A stretch of DNA of 37,319 nt from Phycisphaerae bacterium (GTDB lineage: Bacteria > Planctomycetota > Phycisphaerae > Phycisphaerales > SM1A02): contig JABHWX010000057.1 in assembly GCA_018657585.1 (NCBI GenBank), positions 1 through 37,319 of the forward strand. The letters run 5' to 3'. Shown here in pieces: positions 8,835 through 18,808 of the stretch. The notes below the pieces were generated by a model. The model ran no database searches. It worked only from the letters and a program-made list of their open reading frames with translations, and was not told the DNA's origin. The first letter of the stretch is position 1; the number at the start of each line of letters is the position of its first letter. The position numbers and the translations under genes were made by a program.

Positions 8835-9563
8835 TTATGCACCGCGGATGGATTTGTCCGGGGGCCACATCCACCGCATTGCGGCGGTTTCTTTGCCGAT
8901 GATGTCACGAAGATAATGCGCAAGCAACCTGTTGGCGCGGTGGAGTGCATCGGGTTCGACAGGTTGCATCGGACCGTCATCTTGCACAAAGCGAAGTACC
9001 TCGATCGTTTCCTTTCGAACACGAACTCTGTCTATTTCACCGGTATCTTCAACGACGCCACCAACCTTAGAACTAAATGCAACTACGGATTCATCGCCAT
9101 CAATTGTAAGGGTCGGTTGGTATCCCGTCTCAACAAGAAGCGCCCATTGAAAACGGAGAAGTGGCCAATCAATATCATGACCTTCTTCCATCCTATCCAG
9201 TGCCATCAAAAAAGAATCAAATACATTTGTATGTGGATCTTGGTCCGTTATCATCCGACCAACCAAATCCGTCATGTAAATGCCCGCTCTGTTTACTGCC
9301 AAAGATTTTCTAGTAGTCCACCAGACATGTTCGAGTTGCCATTCTGTAAACATAGCGAGATCACTATTTGTTTTTAATCTTGCAACGATATTTCCGCGAG
9401 TCAATGGGTCAAAACCGCCAGAAAAAGATCCTTTATCTCGCTTTGAGCCCTTAGCAATTCCGCGAATGAGACCATACTCCTTTGTAAGTAAACTTACTGT
9501 TTGGCTCGTTTCTGAGTAGTCCCAGCAACGCATACAAATTGCACTGTCAGAAAGAATTGCCAT
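8835..9563 (-). CDS. recO: DNA repair protein RecO (lacks the usual zinc-finger cysteines)
   Basis: SDSAICMRCWDYSETSQTVSLLTKEYGLIRGIAKGSKRDKGSFSGGFDPLTRGNIV…; size and RecO N-terminal OB-fold pattern. Confidence 0.85.
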   Translation of the reverse strand: MAILSDSAICMRCWDYSETSQTVSLLTKEYGLIRGIAKGSKRDKGSFSGGFDPLTRGNIVARLKTNSDLAMFTEWQLEHVWWTTRKSLAVNRAGIYMTDLVGRMITDQDPHTNVFDSFLMALDRMEEGHDIDWPLLRFQWALLVETGYQPTLTIDGDESVVAFSSKVGGVVEDTGEIDRVRVRKETIEVLRFVQDDGPMQPVEPDALHRANRLLAHYLRDIIGKETAAMRWMWPPDKSIRGA

Positions 9564-9565
9564 GC

Positions 9566-10783
9566 TTAGGATTGCGAAGAAGAAGCTTCAAAGATTGGTT
9601 CCCAAGGAAACAACTCTGCTGCTTTTTGCAAGTCTTTCAATGTAAGTTGTTCAATTGTTTGCAATTCATTTTCAAACGAAACGTACTTGCCCGATGTTGT
9701 CAAGATGCTTCCCAACCGTTGCATTCTTCCAGCAGGCCGCTCACTTGCAACTGCCACACCCGTACTCGCTTTTGCAATTACTTTTGAAAGGTCTTCCTGA
9801 GTAAGAGATGAGACAAGTTTTTGCATTTCTTCGAGGATAACAGAAGAAACTTTTTCAGCATCGTCAGGTGCACAAACTGCCCATACCATCTGTTCTCCAA
9901 AACCATCGTTTGAATCAACACTTGCAGAAGCTACTTCTGCAAGACCAGAGTCGACAAGAGCCCAATGCAGACGTGAGCCATCACCGCTACCAAGTATTGA
10001 TGCGAGTACAGAAATCGCGTGTCGATTTTCATCTTGAAAAGAAGCGCTTGGCATCATCATCATAAGATAGTGTTGATGTAAATCTTCAATTACTTTGTTA
10101 TGCACCCCACCAAAGCGTTGGATTTCTTCGTACTTTCTTGTCGCGCCTGTCGTCTCCCACCCACCACAAAGATTTTCTATACGAGACACCATGTCTTCAA
10201 AGTCCACATTTCCCGCCATTACAACAATTGTGTTATCTGCACTGTAACGATCTACAAAATAATTATTGAGTTCGTCCCTCTGCATATTTGTAATTGTCTC
10301 AGGTGTTCCAAGTACTCGATGACCAAGCGAACTTGCACCATAATATTTTTCCATAGCACTTTCGTACAACACCCAAAACGGTTGGTCGTCGTACATCGCA
10401 ATTTCTTCAAGTATAACTTTCTTCTCATCGTCAAAATCTTTCGCTCGTAACGCAGGACGTAAAATGTCTGCTAACGTTTCGTGAATGTTTGGAAGAATTT
10501 CTGGCAAACCAGCCCCCCAAAAAGCTGTCATCTCACTCGACGTAAATGCATTGTGCTCTGCTCCAATTGAGTCGAATGCAAGATCGACATCTTCGGCACT
10601 AAGGGTATCTGTGCCTTTAAACATCATGTGTTCAAGAAAATGACTCACCCCCATTAATTTTGCTGATTCGTCCCGAGCGCCAGTCTTTACAAAAAAACCG
10701 ATTGCAGCAGTAACCGCATTACTAGAATGTTCTGCAGCAATTCTTAAACCGTTGGGTAGTGTTGTTTCTGAATATTTGTACAT
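9566..10783 (-). CDS. M16 family zinc metallopeptidase (processing-peptidase-like)
   Basis: GVSHFLEHMMFKGT (HxxEH) motif; TTLPNGLRIAAEHSSNAVTAAIGFFVKTGARDE. Confidence 0.92.
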   Translation of the reverse strand: MYKYSETTLPNGLRIAAEHSSNAVTAAIGFFVKTGARDESAKLMGVSHFLEHMMFKGTDTLSAEDVDLAFDSIGAEHNAFTSSEMTAFWGAGLPEILPNIHETLADILRPALRAKDFDDEKKVILEEIAMYDDQPFWVLYESAMEKYYGASSLGHRVLGTPETITNMQRDELNNYFVDRYSADNTIVVMAGNVDFEDMVSRIENLCGGWETTGATRKYEEIQRFGGVHNKVIEDLHQHYLMMMMPSASFQDENRHAISVLASILGSGDGSRLHWALVDSGLAEVASASVDSNDGFGEQMVWAVCAPDDAEKVSSVILEEMQKLVSSLTQEDLSKVIAKASTGVAVASERPAGRMQRLGSILTTSGKYVSFENELQTIEQLTLKDLQKAAELFPWEPIFEASSSQS

Positions 10784-10844
10784 AGGAAAAACCCCAGTTT
10801 AGGTATACGCTTCTAGCAGTTCTTGATCAACGGGTAAGGGCATC

Positions 10845-12311
10845 TTAATTGTGAATCATTCTGTCTTCGGTTCCAAGGGCTGCCTCGTGAATGGATTCCG
10901 CCATTGTTGGGTGCGGGTGCATCGTAGAGATAATATCCTCTACAGTCGCTTCAAGACGAATCGCCAAACCTATTTCTGCAATGAGTTCACTGGCATCGTG
11001 TCCAATAATGTGTGCCCCTAAAATTTCGCCGTATGGTTTGCTCGCTAGTATTTTTACAACACCTTCTGTTGCACCAACAGCGAGTGCTTTGCCATGCGAC
11101 TTTAATGAATACTCGCCTTTGATATATTCAATACCCGCATCTTTGACTTGTTGTTCCGTCATTCCAATCGATGCAATTTGTGGATTCGTGTACGTGCAAC
11201 CAGGAATTGATTTATAGTCAACGCCAAAAGTATGGTGCCCTGACATCCGTTCAACACAAGACGCAGCTTCTTCTGAAGCAACGTGTGCAAGGAGCGGCGG
11301 TCCAATGACATCGCCAATTGCATAGATTCCAGAAACACTGGTTTTATATGTTGGCTCGTCTACATCCTTCGCATCCGTTTTTATATACCCTCGATGCAAC
11401 TCAATACCAAGCGAATCGTCAAAAAGACCGTCACAGCGTGGTCCAACGCCAATTGCAACTAGAACTTTTTGCGCTTCAATGGTTGACTCTTTGTCACCTT
11501 TTGTAAATGTAACTGTTGCACCGTTGTCATTTGTCTCAATCGCGTTTACCGAAGCGCCAGTGTGAATATCCATCCCCTGCTTTTTAAAAGCACGTCCTGC
11601 AAGTTTGCTGATGTCCTCGTCTTCAAGCGGGAGAATACGATCAAGCATTTCGATAATTGTTACCTTCGTGCCGAATGCATTGTATACATACGCAAACTCC
11701 ATACCTATTGCACCCGAACCAATAATGGCAAGAGACTCTGGTCGTTCTTCAAGTGTCATCGCATGAGAAGATTGTAAAATTGTTTTGCTATCACAGGGAG
11801 CAAATGGTAACTCTCGCGGTTTTGCACCAGTTGCAATCAGGACTCGGTCCGCGGTAACTGTTTCAAGAACATCGTCTCCATTTCCGTTGTAATAATCACC
11901 GGTTGGTTTGCGAACTTCAACGCTGCATGGTGTTACACCGTTGTTACCAGAGGTAATGTGTGCATGCCCACTAATGTGTTCAACGCCATTTTTCTTAAAC
12001 AAGAAACCAACGCCACCATTGAGTTGCTCAGTAATTTTTCGGCTTCGACCAATGAAAGCACCCCAATCAACCGAAACTTCACCAACGTTGATGCCCCACT
12101 CTTTGCCGTGGTTTACCGCTTCGTCATAAACCTCTGCTCCGTGCAACAATGCTTTTGATGGAATGCAACCCCAGTTCAAACATACGCCACCCAATTTATC
12201 TCGGTCAATACAGGCAACTTGTAAACCGAGTTGCGAAGCGCGAATTGCCCCAACATAGCCGCCCGGACCCGAGCCAATTACAATCAAATCAAAATGTCGC
12301 TGCGTAGTCAA
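10845..12311 (-). CDS. lpdA: Dihydrolipoyl dehydrogenase
   Basis: DLIVIGSGPGGYVGAIRASQLG; GGVCLNWGCIPSKALL redox motif; C-terminal HPHPTMAESIHEAAL. Confidence 0.95.
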   Translation of the reverse strand: MTTQRHFDLIVIGSGPGGYVGAIRASQLGLQVACIDRDKLGGVCLNWGCIPSKALLHGAEVYDEAVNHGKEWGINVGEVSVDWGAFIGRSRKITEQLNGGVGFLFKKNGVEHISGHAHITSGNNGVTPCSVEVRKPTGDYYNGNGDDVLETVTADRVLIATGAKPRELPFAPCDSKTILQSSHAMTLEERPESLAIIGSGAIGMEFAYVYNAFGTKVTIIEMLDRILPLEDEDISKLAGRAFKKQGMDIHTGASVNAIETNDNGATVTFTKGDKESTIEAQKVLVAIGVGPRCDGLFDDSLGIELHRGYIKTDAKDVDEPTYKTSVSGIYAIGDVIGPPLLAHVASEEAASCVERMSGHHTFGVDYKSIPGCTYTNPQIASIGMTEQQVKDAGIEYIKGEYSLKSHGKALAVGATEGVVKILASKPYGEILGAHIIGHDASELIAEIGLAIRLEATVEDIISTMHPHPTMAESIHEAALGTEDRMIHN

Positions 12312-12508
12312 AATACAAACCTTCCTTGTAGGGGTGAAAATACGTATGAAAAATAGTATTTTATCGTGCTAACTGCATAACGAGAAGTAGGTCATAACCA
12401 GTTGATATTAATAGAGTTGTGTTTCCTTCCATCAGTGCCCGTTTGAGCCCGCACTCAATTACTCTGTCTAAGGTATCATCCGCGGTTCAGTAGGAAAGAG
12501 ACCAATAC

Positions 12509-13270
12509 ATGCGAACTGCATTAATCAGCGACATCCATGGCAACCTTGAAGCACTCAATCGAGTGTTGGAGGCAATATTTGATCAAAAAACAGATCGAAT
12601 TGTCTGTTTGGGTGACACTCTTGGGTATGGTCCAAACCCTGTAGAGTGTGTGGATCTTATTGAAGAGCATTGCGAGTGGAGCCTCCTTGGAAATCACGAT
12701 TACGGGGCACTCTACGAACCAACCAACTTTAACGCTGCTGCTGAACAGGCTGCGTACTGGACTCGCGCGCAATTTGACGCCGAAGAAGACACGGAAGTTG
12801 CAGCAAAACGTTGGGAATTTTTAGGGTCTCTCCGTGTGAGAACGCAAATGGATGATTTCCTCTGTGTTCATGGTACACCTCGCCGACCAATCAACGAATA
12901 TCTCTTTCCAGATGACGCCATCAATTCACCAGTAAAAATGAAACAGATTTTTGAACGCATCCCAAAATATTCCATGTCTGGGCATACACATGTCCCTGGG
13001 ATTTTCACAAACGAACCCGAATTCTATCCTCCTGACGAATTAGATTATTCTTTCTCTTATAAGGATGAGGAAAAGTTCATTATCAATCCTGGCTCCGTTG
13101 GGCAGCCGCGTGACCTTGACCCAAAATTAAGTTACGCAGTCCTTGATGATAAAAAATACACTGTAGACTTTTATCGTCTTGATTACGATATAGATAGCGT
13201 ACGAGATAAAATTTACGCCATTCCAGATCTCAGCAATTGGCTCGGGGATCGATTGCTCGAAGGTCGTTAA
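12509..13270 (+). CDS. Metallophosphoesterase (YfcE/MJ0936-like calcineurin fold)
   Basis: ALISDIHGNLEAL…CLGDTLGYGP…LGNHDYGAL…SGHTHVPG…INPGSVGQPRD. Confidence 0.93.
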   Translation: MRTALISDIHGNLEALNRVLEAIFDQKTDRIVCLGDTLGYGPNPVECVDLIEEHCEWSLLGNHDYGALYEPTNFNAAAEQAAYWTRAQFDAEEDTEVAAKRWEFLGSLRVRTQMDDFLCVHGTPRRPINEYLFPDDAINSPVKMKQIFERIPKYSMSGHTHVPGIFTNEPEFYPPDELDYSFSYKDEEKFIINPGSVGQPRDLDPKLSYAVLDDKKYTVDFYRLDYDIDSVRDKIYAIPDLSNWLGDRLLEGR

Positions 13271-13295
13271 GACCGCAAATGGGAAATAGAAAATC

Positions 13296-15458
13296 ATGAC
13301 AAAACAGGCACGCCGGCGGTTGATACCGCTATTAGTAATTCTTGCAGCAGGAAGTGTATTGCTTGTTACTGTTTTTAGTGACAAGGTCGGGGATAAAACA
13401 GATACACCTGCACAAACAACTGCCGTTCAGGAGCAAGAAAAACCTGTAGAAACTTCACCACCTGCGAACACAACTGTTGCTGCAACACCAAGTACACCAA
13501 AAGAAGATAGTGTAAAAGCAGACCTTCCCACGCCTTTTGAAGAATTGCACGTTCTGCAAAATAGTCAAAGTGAAACACCTTTAGTTCTCGGATCTCTCCA
13601 CGATATAGAAAAGTGGAAGATGCAAGTTGCATTTACGCAAACTGGTGGTGGTATCAGCTCTATCCGTTTTGCAGATATTTTTGAAACTGTTGACGGCAAA
13701 CTTGCTTGGAACAAATTTAGGAAAGATGGCGGAGAACAACCGCCAATTGATTATTTGTATTTGCTCGTTGATGAACGTATTATCAATAAAACAACTGTGC
13801 CTGCGCTTGGTGCATTTAAACTTGTCATCAATGACCAAGAATTGAAACTTATTAACGCAAGTGACTGGAAAGTTTCTAGTAGTCGGAGCGATGGCGTTCA
13901 CTTCGAAGCCACAATTGCTGATGAAAACAATACGGAAATTGCAAAAGTCTATCGTTCGTGGACCATTGATAACCAGTACGGTTTGCAACTTAAACAAAGC
14001 GTACAAAACCTTACTTCGCAAAACATTGTTGTTCGTTGGGTACAGTATGGTCCACCATCACTAACTGTAGATCGCTCAAGGTACATGGACCGCAGACGCT
14101 TCCGATTTGGGTGGGAACTTGGGAACGATGGGCATCTTGCTCCAATTCAATCGAATGATATCGTCATTGAATTTGCCGATGCTATAAAAGAACAAAGTGC
14201 CACAATTTGGCCAACCCTTGACTCTGTAGAGGAAGATGACAAACTCTCTTGGTTCGCCGCTACGAACAGATACTTTGCACTTGCTACTTTTCCAAACATC
14301 AACAAGGAAGGCAAAGGGAATCGCCTCTTCACTGATAAAGTTGAGAAAATCACAACCGTGGTTGGTGGGGTCGAGGGTTCTGAGTTTGTTATTACTGGGC
14401 TCTACAGCCCAGAGGTAACTATTGAGGGCGGGAAGAAGTACGACCTTTCGATGGGTATCTATGCAGGTCCATTAGAACGTTCTCTCCTAGACAACGAACA
14501 ACCGTACATAGCTCTTAATTTACGTGATTTAGTTCTGTATCAAATGTCTAGTATGTGCGCAATTTGTACATTCCAGTGGCTTGCTGACTTCTTAGCAATT
14601 GTGCTCACTACCCTTGATCATTATGTTGTCTTTGACTGGGGTTTTTCTATCATCATACTTGTGCTCATCGTGCGCACCATTTTGCACCCAATTACCAAAA
14701 AGTCGCAAATCAATATGCAACGTTTTGGAAAGGTAATGCAAAAGCTGAAACCTGAAATTGACAAACTGAAAAAGAAATATCCTAACGATCCCAAACGAGT
14801 ACAGAGTGAACAGATGTCGCTCATGAAACAGTATGGAGTGAATCCCCTGCAGATGCTCGGGTGCCTTCCAATGTTCTTGCAAATGCCGATTTGGGTTGCG
14901 CTCTACGCGCTTCTTTACTTCATGTTCGACATACGGCAAGAACCTGCGTTCTTTGGTGTATTCCAATTATTAGGGGATTGGCCCTTCCTTGCAGATCTAA
15001 GTTCCGCTGACCACTTCTTTGGGAAATTCACTGAGGCAAAACAGTTCTTGTTTTGGAATATCACTGGAATAAACTTGCTCCCAATTTTAATGGGAGTAAT
15101 CTTTTTCGTACAACAAAAATACATGTCGCCACAAAGCATGGCATCAACACCAGAACAAGCCTCGCAACAAAAGATCATGCGTGTCATGATGGTTGTACTT
15201 TTCCCGCTTATGCTTTATTCAGCACCATCTGGCTTGACACTTTACATTTTGACTTCCAGTACAGTTGGTATTTTGGAGAGCCGTAGAATTCGTAAACACA
15301 TCGATAACACACCTATTGAACCAAAGGCTGTTACCAATGGAGCTGATGGTCGCAAACCTAAGGACAAACAAGGTCGTGCGTGGGCGGATGCTATGGAAGC
15401 GCGTAGAAAGAAGGTGCAAAACAAAGCGAAAAAGCGATCCTTTAAGAAACGCGATTAA
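13296..15458 (+). CDS. yidC: Membrane protein insertase YidC/Oxa1 with large periplasmic domain
   Basis: VVFDWGFSIIILVLIVRTILHPITKKSQINMQRFGKVMQKLKPEIDKLKKKYPNDPKRVQSEQMSLMKQYGVNPLQMLGCLPMFLQMPIW; Lys/Arg-rich tail. Confidence 0.95.
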   Translation: MTKQARRRLIPLLVILAAGSVLLVTVFSDKVGDKTDTPAQTTAVQEQEKPVETSPPANTTVAATPSTPKEDSVKADLPTPFEELHVLQNSQSETPLVLGSLHDIEKWKMQVAFTQTGGGISSIRFADIFETVDGKLAWNKFRKDGGEQPPIDYLYLLVDERIINKTTVPALGAFKLVINDQELKLINASDWKVSSSRSDGVHFEATIADENNTEIAKVYRSWTIDNQYGLQLKQSVQNLTSQNIVVRWVQYGPPSLTVDRSRYMDRRRFRFGWELGNDGHLAPIQSNDIVIEFADAIKEQSATIWPTLDSVEEDDKLSWFAATNRYFALATFPNINKEGKGNRLFTDKVEKITTVVGGVEGSEFVITGLYSPEVTIEGGKKYDLSMGIYAGPLERSLLDNEQPYIALNLRDLVLYQMSSMCAICTFQWLADFLAIVLTTLDHYVVFDWGFSIIILVLIVRTILHPITKKSQINMQRFGKVMQKLKPEIDKLKKKYPNDPKRVQSEQMSLMKQYGVNPLQMLGCLPMFLQMPIWVALYALLYFMFDIRQEPAFFGVFQLLGDWPFLADLSSADHFFGKFTEAKQFLFWNITGINLLPILMGVIFFVQQKYMSPQSMASTPEQASQQKIMRVMMVVLFPLMLYSAPSGLTLYILTSSTVGILESRRIRKHIDNTPIEPKAVTNGADGRKPKDKQGRAWADAMEARRKKVQNKAKKRSFKKRD

Positions 15459-15466
15459 CTTTTGCT

Positions 15467-16750
15467 ATGGATATTGACACCACTATCGTTGCGGTAAGCT
15501 CCCCAAGTGGAGAATCGTCGCATGCTTTAGTACGAGTAACGGGAAACAATCTCTTTGCGCCTCTTCGTACTCTAGGAATTGAGTGCAAGCCGAGTCAAGC
15601 AACTCCAAGTGTAGTGCAACTTCCTATTGGCGAACTTTCCATACTTGCAATGGCATATCCTGCAGGCAGATCATTTTGTGGGCAAGAAACTGTTGAAATA
15701 GTATTACCCAATAACAGACATTTGCTGCATGTTCTTGTATCAGAACTCATCTCTGTAACAAATGGTCGACAAGCTGAAGCTGGTGAATTTACTGCACGCG
15801 CTTTCTTTAATGGAAAACTTTCATTGTCACAGGCGGAAGGTGTCTGTGCAACAATTTCAGCATGCAATGATTGTGAGTTGCAAGGCGCAACTCTTCTTAG
15901 AGAAGGTGCGCTTCACAAACTTGTCGAACCCGTTTCAACATTGATTTGCAAAACACTTACTCTTGTAGAATCGGGAATTGATTTTGTAGACGAAGAAGAT
16001 GTAGTTGCTATTTCACAACACGACCTTGAGGCGGCGATTGTGAATATGTCCAAAACACTTCAGTCAATTCTCCATGGGAACATCGCCATGGAAACCTTGC
16101 GAGAATTACCCACAGTTGTCCTCGCAGGTAAACCAAATGCCGGCAAGTCTTCTCTGTTCAACGCGTTGGTGAATCGCAATCGGGTTGTAGTTTCAGAAGT
16201 GGTTGGAACAACACGAGACGCTATTGTAGAACCAGTTAGGTTCGGTGATAAAGAGGCATTGTTGATAGACATAGCTGGACTAGTTGATGCAAGTGACGTA
16301 CTGCATACTTCTTCGCAAGAGATTGCAAACAAAACTATTCAAGATGCTAATCTTGTCTTAGAATGTGTTGCTCCTGGCGAACTGGCTCAAGGTATTGGCA
16401 AAACAAGGTTGGTAGTTCACACAAAGGTAGACTCCACTAATTGTAATTCTGAACACACAATCAGCATAAAAACGATGCGCGGAATTGATGCGTTAAGAAA
16501 ACGAATAGAGAATACACTAGATGCAACACCTACCCCATCTACTGATGCGCTTGCGCTCTACCCAAGACATATACGATATTTACAAGACGCAATAGAATCG
16601 CTTTCGCGTGCTCTTAGTGAAATAAAAGTACCCGAGTTAGCCGCTGCATCATTACGCGAAGCCCTTAATGACATTGGTAAAATTACTGGCGAAGTAACTC
16701 CAGACGAAGTGCTTGGCGAAGTATTCTCCTCTTTTTGTATAGGGAAATAA
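15467..16750 (+). CDS. mnmE: tRNA modification GTPase MnmE (TrmE)
   Basis: N-terminal DTTIVAVSSPSGESSHALVRVTG; GKPNAGKSSLFNAL…GTTRDAIVE; C-terminal FCIGK. Confidence 0.92.
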   Translation: MDIDTTIVAVSSPSGESSHALVRVTGNNLFAPLRTLGIECKPSQATPSVVQLPIGELSILAMAYPAGRSFCGQETVEIVLPNNRHLLHVLVSELISVTNGRQAEAGEFTARAFFNGKLSLSQAEGVCATISACNDCELQGATLLREGALHKLVEPVSTLICKTLTLVESGIDFVDEEDVVAISQHDLEAAIVNMSKTLQSILHGNIAMETLRELPTVVLAGKPNAGKSSLFNALVNRNRVVVSEVVGTTRDAIVEPVRFGDKEALLIDIAGLVDASDVLHTSSQEIANKTIQDANLVLECVAPGELAQGIGKTRLVVHTKVDSTNCNSEHTISIKTMRGIDALRKRIENTLDATPTPSTDALALYPRHIRYLQDAIESLSRALSEIKVPELAAASLREALNDIGKITGEVTPDEVLGEVFSSFCIGK

Positions 16751-17130
16751 TGAATACATCAACAATTGAAATACGAGTCCGTTACAACGAATGCGACCCA
16801 ATGGGTGTTGCTCATCATGCTACGTACCCCATTTGGTTTGAGATGGGAAGAACAGAACATCTTCGTTCTCAAGGTAGACTATATGGCGACATTGAAAATG
16901 AGGGCTTGTTTTTTGTTGTTGTAGATTTACACGTGCAATATAAAAAGTCTGTAAAATATGATGACGTTCTCTCTCTTGCAACAGTCGTAGAAGATTGCAC
17001 CCCTGCCCGGTTACGACATTCATATGTCTTAACCAAAGAGAACGAAGTAATCGCAAGAGCATCAACAACATTAGCGTGTGTGGATTCCAAAGGAGTGGTA
17101 CATCGTTTTCCGGAATCGCTTGTACGCTAA
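16750..17130 (+). CDS. Acyl-CoA thioesterase, YbgC/4HBT hot-dog family
   Basis: VRYNECDPMGVAHHATYPIWFEMGRTEHLR; TAATG overlap with mnmE (track ORF starts at 16735). Confidence 0.9.
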   Translation: MNTSTIEIRVRYNECDPMGVAHHATYPIWFEMGRTEHLRSQGRLYGDIENEGLFFVVVDLHVQYKKSVKYDDVLSLATVVEDCTPARLRHSYVLTKENEVIARASTTLACVDSKGVVHRFPESLVR

Positions 17131-17143
17131 CTATTAATTATTT

Positions 17144-17482
17144 TTACTCAACGCGAACCTTAATTTTTTGCAACGAACCGCTGCAGCGTTGTTGCAGCTC
17201 TCGAAGTAAACCCGCACGAATAAGCCGGTTAACTTGGTATGCCGTTGGAGCGCCATCAACAATTACTTCAACTGTTCCATTTCGCAAAGCAATAGGCATT
17301 GAAACAGTGCTGAGCTGGTTTGGAATAAGCTCAAGCCAAGCGTCTTGAACTTGCACTAATTGTTTGCTTGATTTTTTAAGAGAGCGGCAAAATGAATTCA
17401 TCACTTGATCAACTCGGAGGTTTGGTTTTTTCCATGCTCTCCAGTTTTGAAGTCGTTCAATTTTGCTTGTATTGTCGTCCAT
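17144..17482 (-). CDS. DUF721/DciA-like protein
   Basis: VQDAWLELIPNQLSTVSMPIALRNGTVEVIVDGAPTAYQVNRLIRAGLLRELQQ resembles DUF721; size about 112 aa. Confidence 0.65.
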   Translation of the reverse strand: MDDNTSKIERLQNWRAWKKPNLRVDQVMNSFCRSLKKSSKQLVQVQDAWLELIPNQLSTVSMPIALRNGTVEVIVDGAPTAYQVNRLIRAGLLRELQQRCSGSLQKIKVRVE

Positions 17483-17578
17483 ATTGATATCTTAACTCTT
17501 ACACAAACGTAAAACCAAATAAAAGTTCTTCTATTTCTTCCATACAAATGTTTTGTGGTGCTGCTATTGTTTCGACAT

Positions 17579-18700
17579 ATGACAGCAATTCATCTAAAAA
17601 AACTAGTAAAAAAATATGGGGAAACTACAGCAGTCGATGGAATAGACCTTGATATTGAGGCTGGAGAACTTTTCTTTCTTCTTGGCCCCTCTGGTTGTGG
17701 AAAAACCACCCTCCTTCGAATGTTGGCTGGTTTTATTGACCCAACAGCTGGTATTGTGATGTTTGGAGATACAAATGTCACTCATACTCCGCCAAACAAG
17801 CGGAATACGGGCATGGTGTTTCAGTCTTACGCACTCTGGCCACACATGACGGTCGCAGAAAATGTGGCGTATGGACTTAAAATCCGTAAAGATACACCAA
17901 CAGAACAGCGAAAAAAGGTAATCGAGGCGCTTGGTAAGGTTCAGATGAAGCACCTTGCAGAAAGAAAGCCAAATGAACTTTCAGGCGGGCAGCAACAACG
18001 AGTTGCTCTAGCACGAGCGATAGTTGTTGAACCAGATGTTTTGCTTCTTGATGAACCTCTGTCAAACTTGGACGCAAAATTGAGACTTGAAATGCGAAGC
18101 GAGATTCGCAGAATTTGCACATCTATTGGTATAACAACAGTTTACGTTACACACGATCAAAAGGAGGCCCTCTCAATTGCTGACCGAATGGCAATTTTAA
18201 AAGATGGCAAAGTGCAACAAGTTGGCACCCCCTGCGAGATTTACCAGCAGCCGGTTTCACAATTTGTAGCTGAATTTATTGGCGAAACAAATTTCGTACC
18301 CGCGAAACCTGAGGACTCCGGCTTACGAACTCCATTTGGAATCCTTTCGTCAAATTCAAAAACAGAGGCGAAAGAAGTAGTCTGCTCTCTGCGACCAGAG
18401 GCACTTGTTGTGTGCAATGCACCTCCTGCTGAGAATGGTTTTTCTGGAACCTGTATAGAAACTACATACCTTGGAGAACTTGCGCAACACCAAGTAAAGG
18501 TAGAGAGCGGACTAATCCTTCGTGTCACGGAAGTGAATCCAAGCCATCTAGGTAAAGTTGGAGATACCATGCATCTCTCGATCCATCCCAAAGACGTTGT
18601 TCCATTACCTTCAAACGGTGCTCCTGTATCTGTAGCGAAAACCACCGTAAATGTTGACATCTTGCACGCAAAAGTGTCAATTGAGACGGAACTCGAATAA
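17579..18700 (+). CDS. ABC transporter ATP-binding protein, FbpC/PotA/MalK class with TOBE domain
   Basis: LGPSGCGKTTLLRMLAG; LSGGQQQRVALARAIV; LLLDEPLSNLDAKLR; VYVTHDQKEAL; C-terminal TOBE. Likely start MTAIHLKKL at 17579 (track ORF starts at 17555). Confidence 0.93.
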   Translation: MTAIHLKKLVKKYGETTAVDGIDLDIEAGELFFLLGPSGCGKTTLLRMLAGFIDPTAGIVMFGDTNVTHTPPNKRNTGMVFQSYALWPHMTVAENVAYGLKIRKDTPTEQRKKVIEALGKVQMKHLAERKPNELSGGQQQRVALARAIVVEPDVLLLDEPLSNLDAKLRLEMRSEIRRICTSIGITTVYVTHDQKEALSIADRMAILKDGKVQQVGTPCEIYQQPVSQFVAEFIGETNFVPAKPEDSGLRTPFGILSSNSKTEAKEVVCSLRPEALVVCNAPPAENGFSGTCIETTYLGELAQHQVKVESGLILRVTEVNPSHLGKVGDTMHLSIHPKDVVPLPSNGAPVSVAKTTVNVDILHAKVSIETELE

Positions 18701-18763
18701 TTACACCTTGCTTAATTGTATATTATCGGACGAAACAAATACTTGTTTTGTTGCCTATACCCC

Positions 18764-18792
18764 TTGACGTTCCACGTGGAACATGAGATAAC
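18764..18792 (+). promoter_or_regulatory. Candidate parB promoter TTGACG-N17-GATAAC with parS site 1 in the spacer
   Basis: -35-like TTGACG at 18764-18769, -10-like GATAAC at 18787-18792. Confidence 0.4.
18768..18783. promoter_or_regulatory. parS site 1 (CGTTCCACGTGGAACA)
   Basis: 14-bp perfect palindrome GTTCCACGTGGAAC; differs from site 2 at one outer base; close to the known parS consensus TGTTTCACGTGAAACA. Confidence 0.88.
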
Positions 18793-18808
18793 CCTGGCTG
18801 ATTTTAGT

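Noticed and set aside
8916-9377. 153-aa + strand ORF opposite recO
   Set aside because: Shadow frame of recO; no recognisable domain.
13127-15424. Many antisense ORFs of 60-146 aa across yidC and others
   Set aside because: They lie opposite strongly supported genes and show no family motifs or ribosome-binding sites; shadow ORFs.
16926-16936. CACGTG hexamer as a further parS
   Set aside because: Flanks (TTACACGTGCAA) do not match the parS arms; lies within the thioesterase CDS.
18241-18660. 139-aa - strand ORF within the ABC ATPase gene
   Set aside because: Opposite a well-supported CDS; low-complexity Ser/Thr-rich composition typical of antisense frames.
18731-18752. CGAAACAA-ATAC-TTGTTTTG hairpin after the ABC gene
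   Set aside because: AT-rich stem with a wobble pair and no clean U-tract; too weak to call a terminator.
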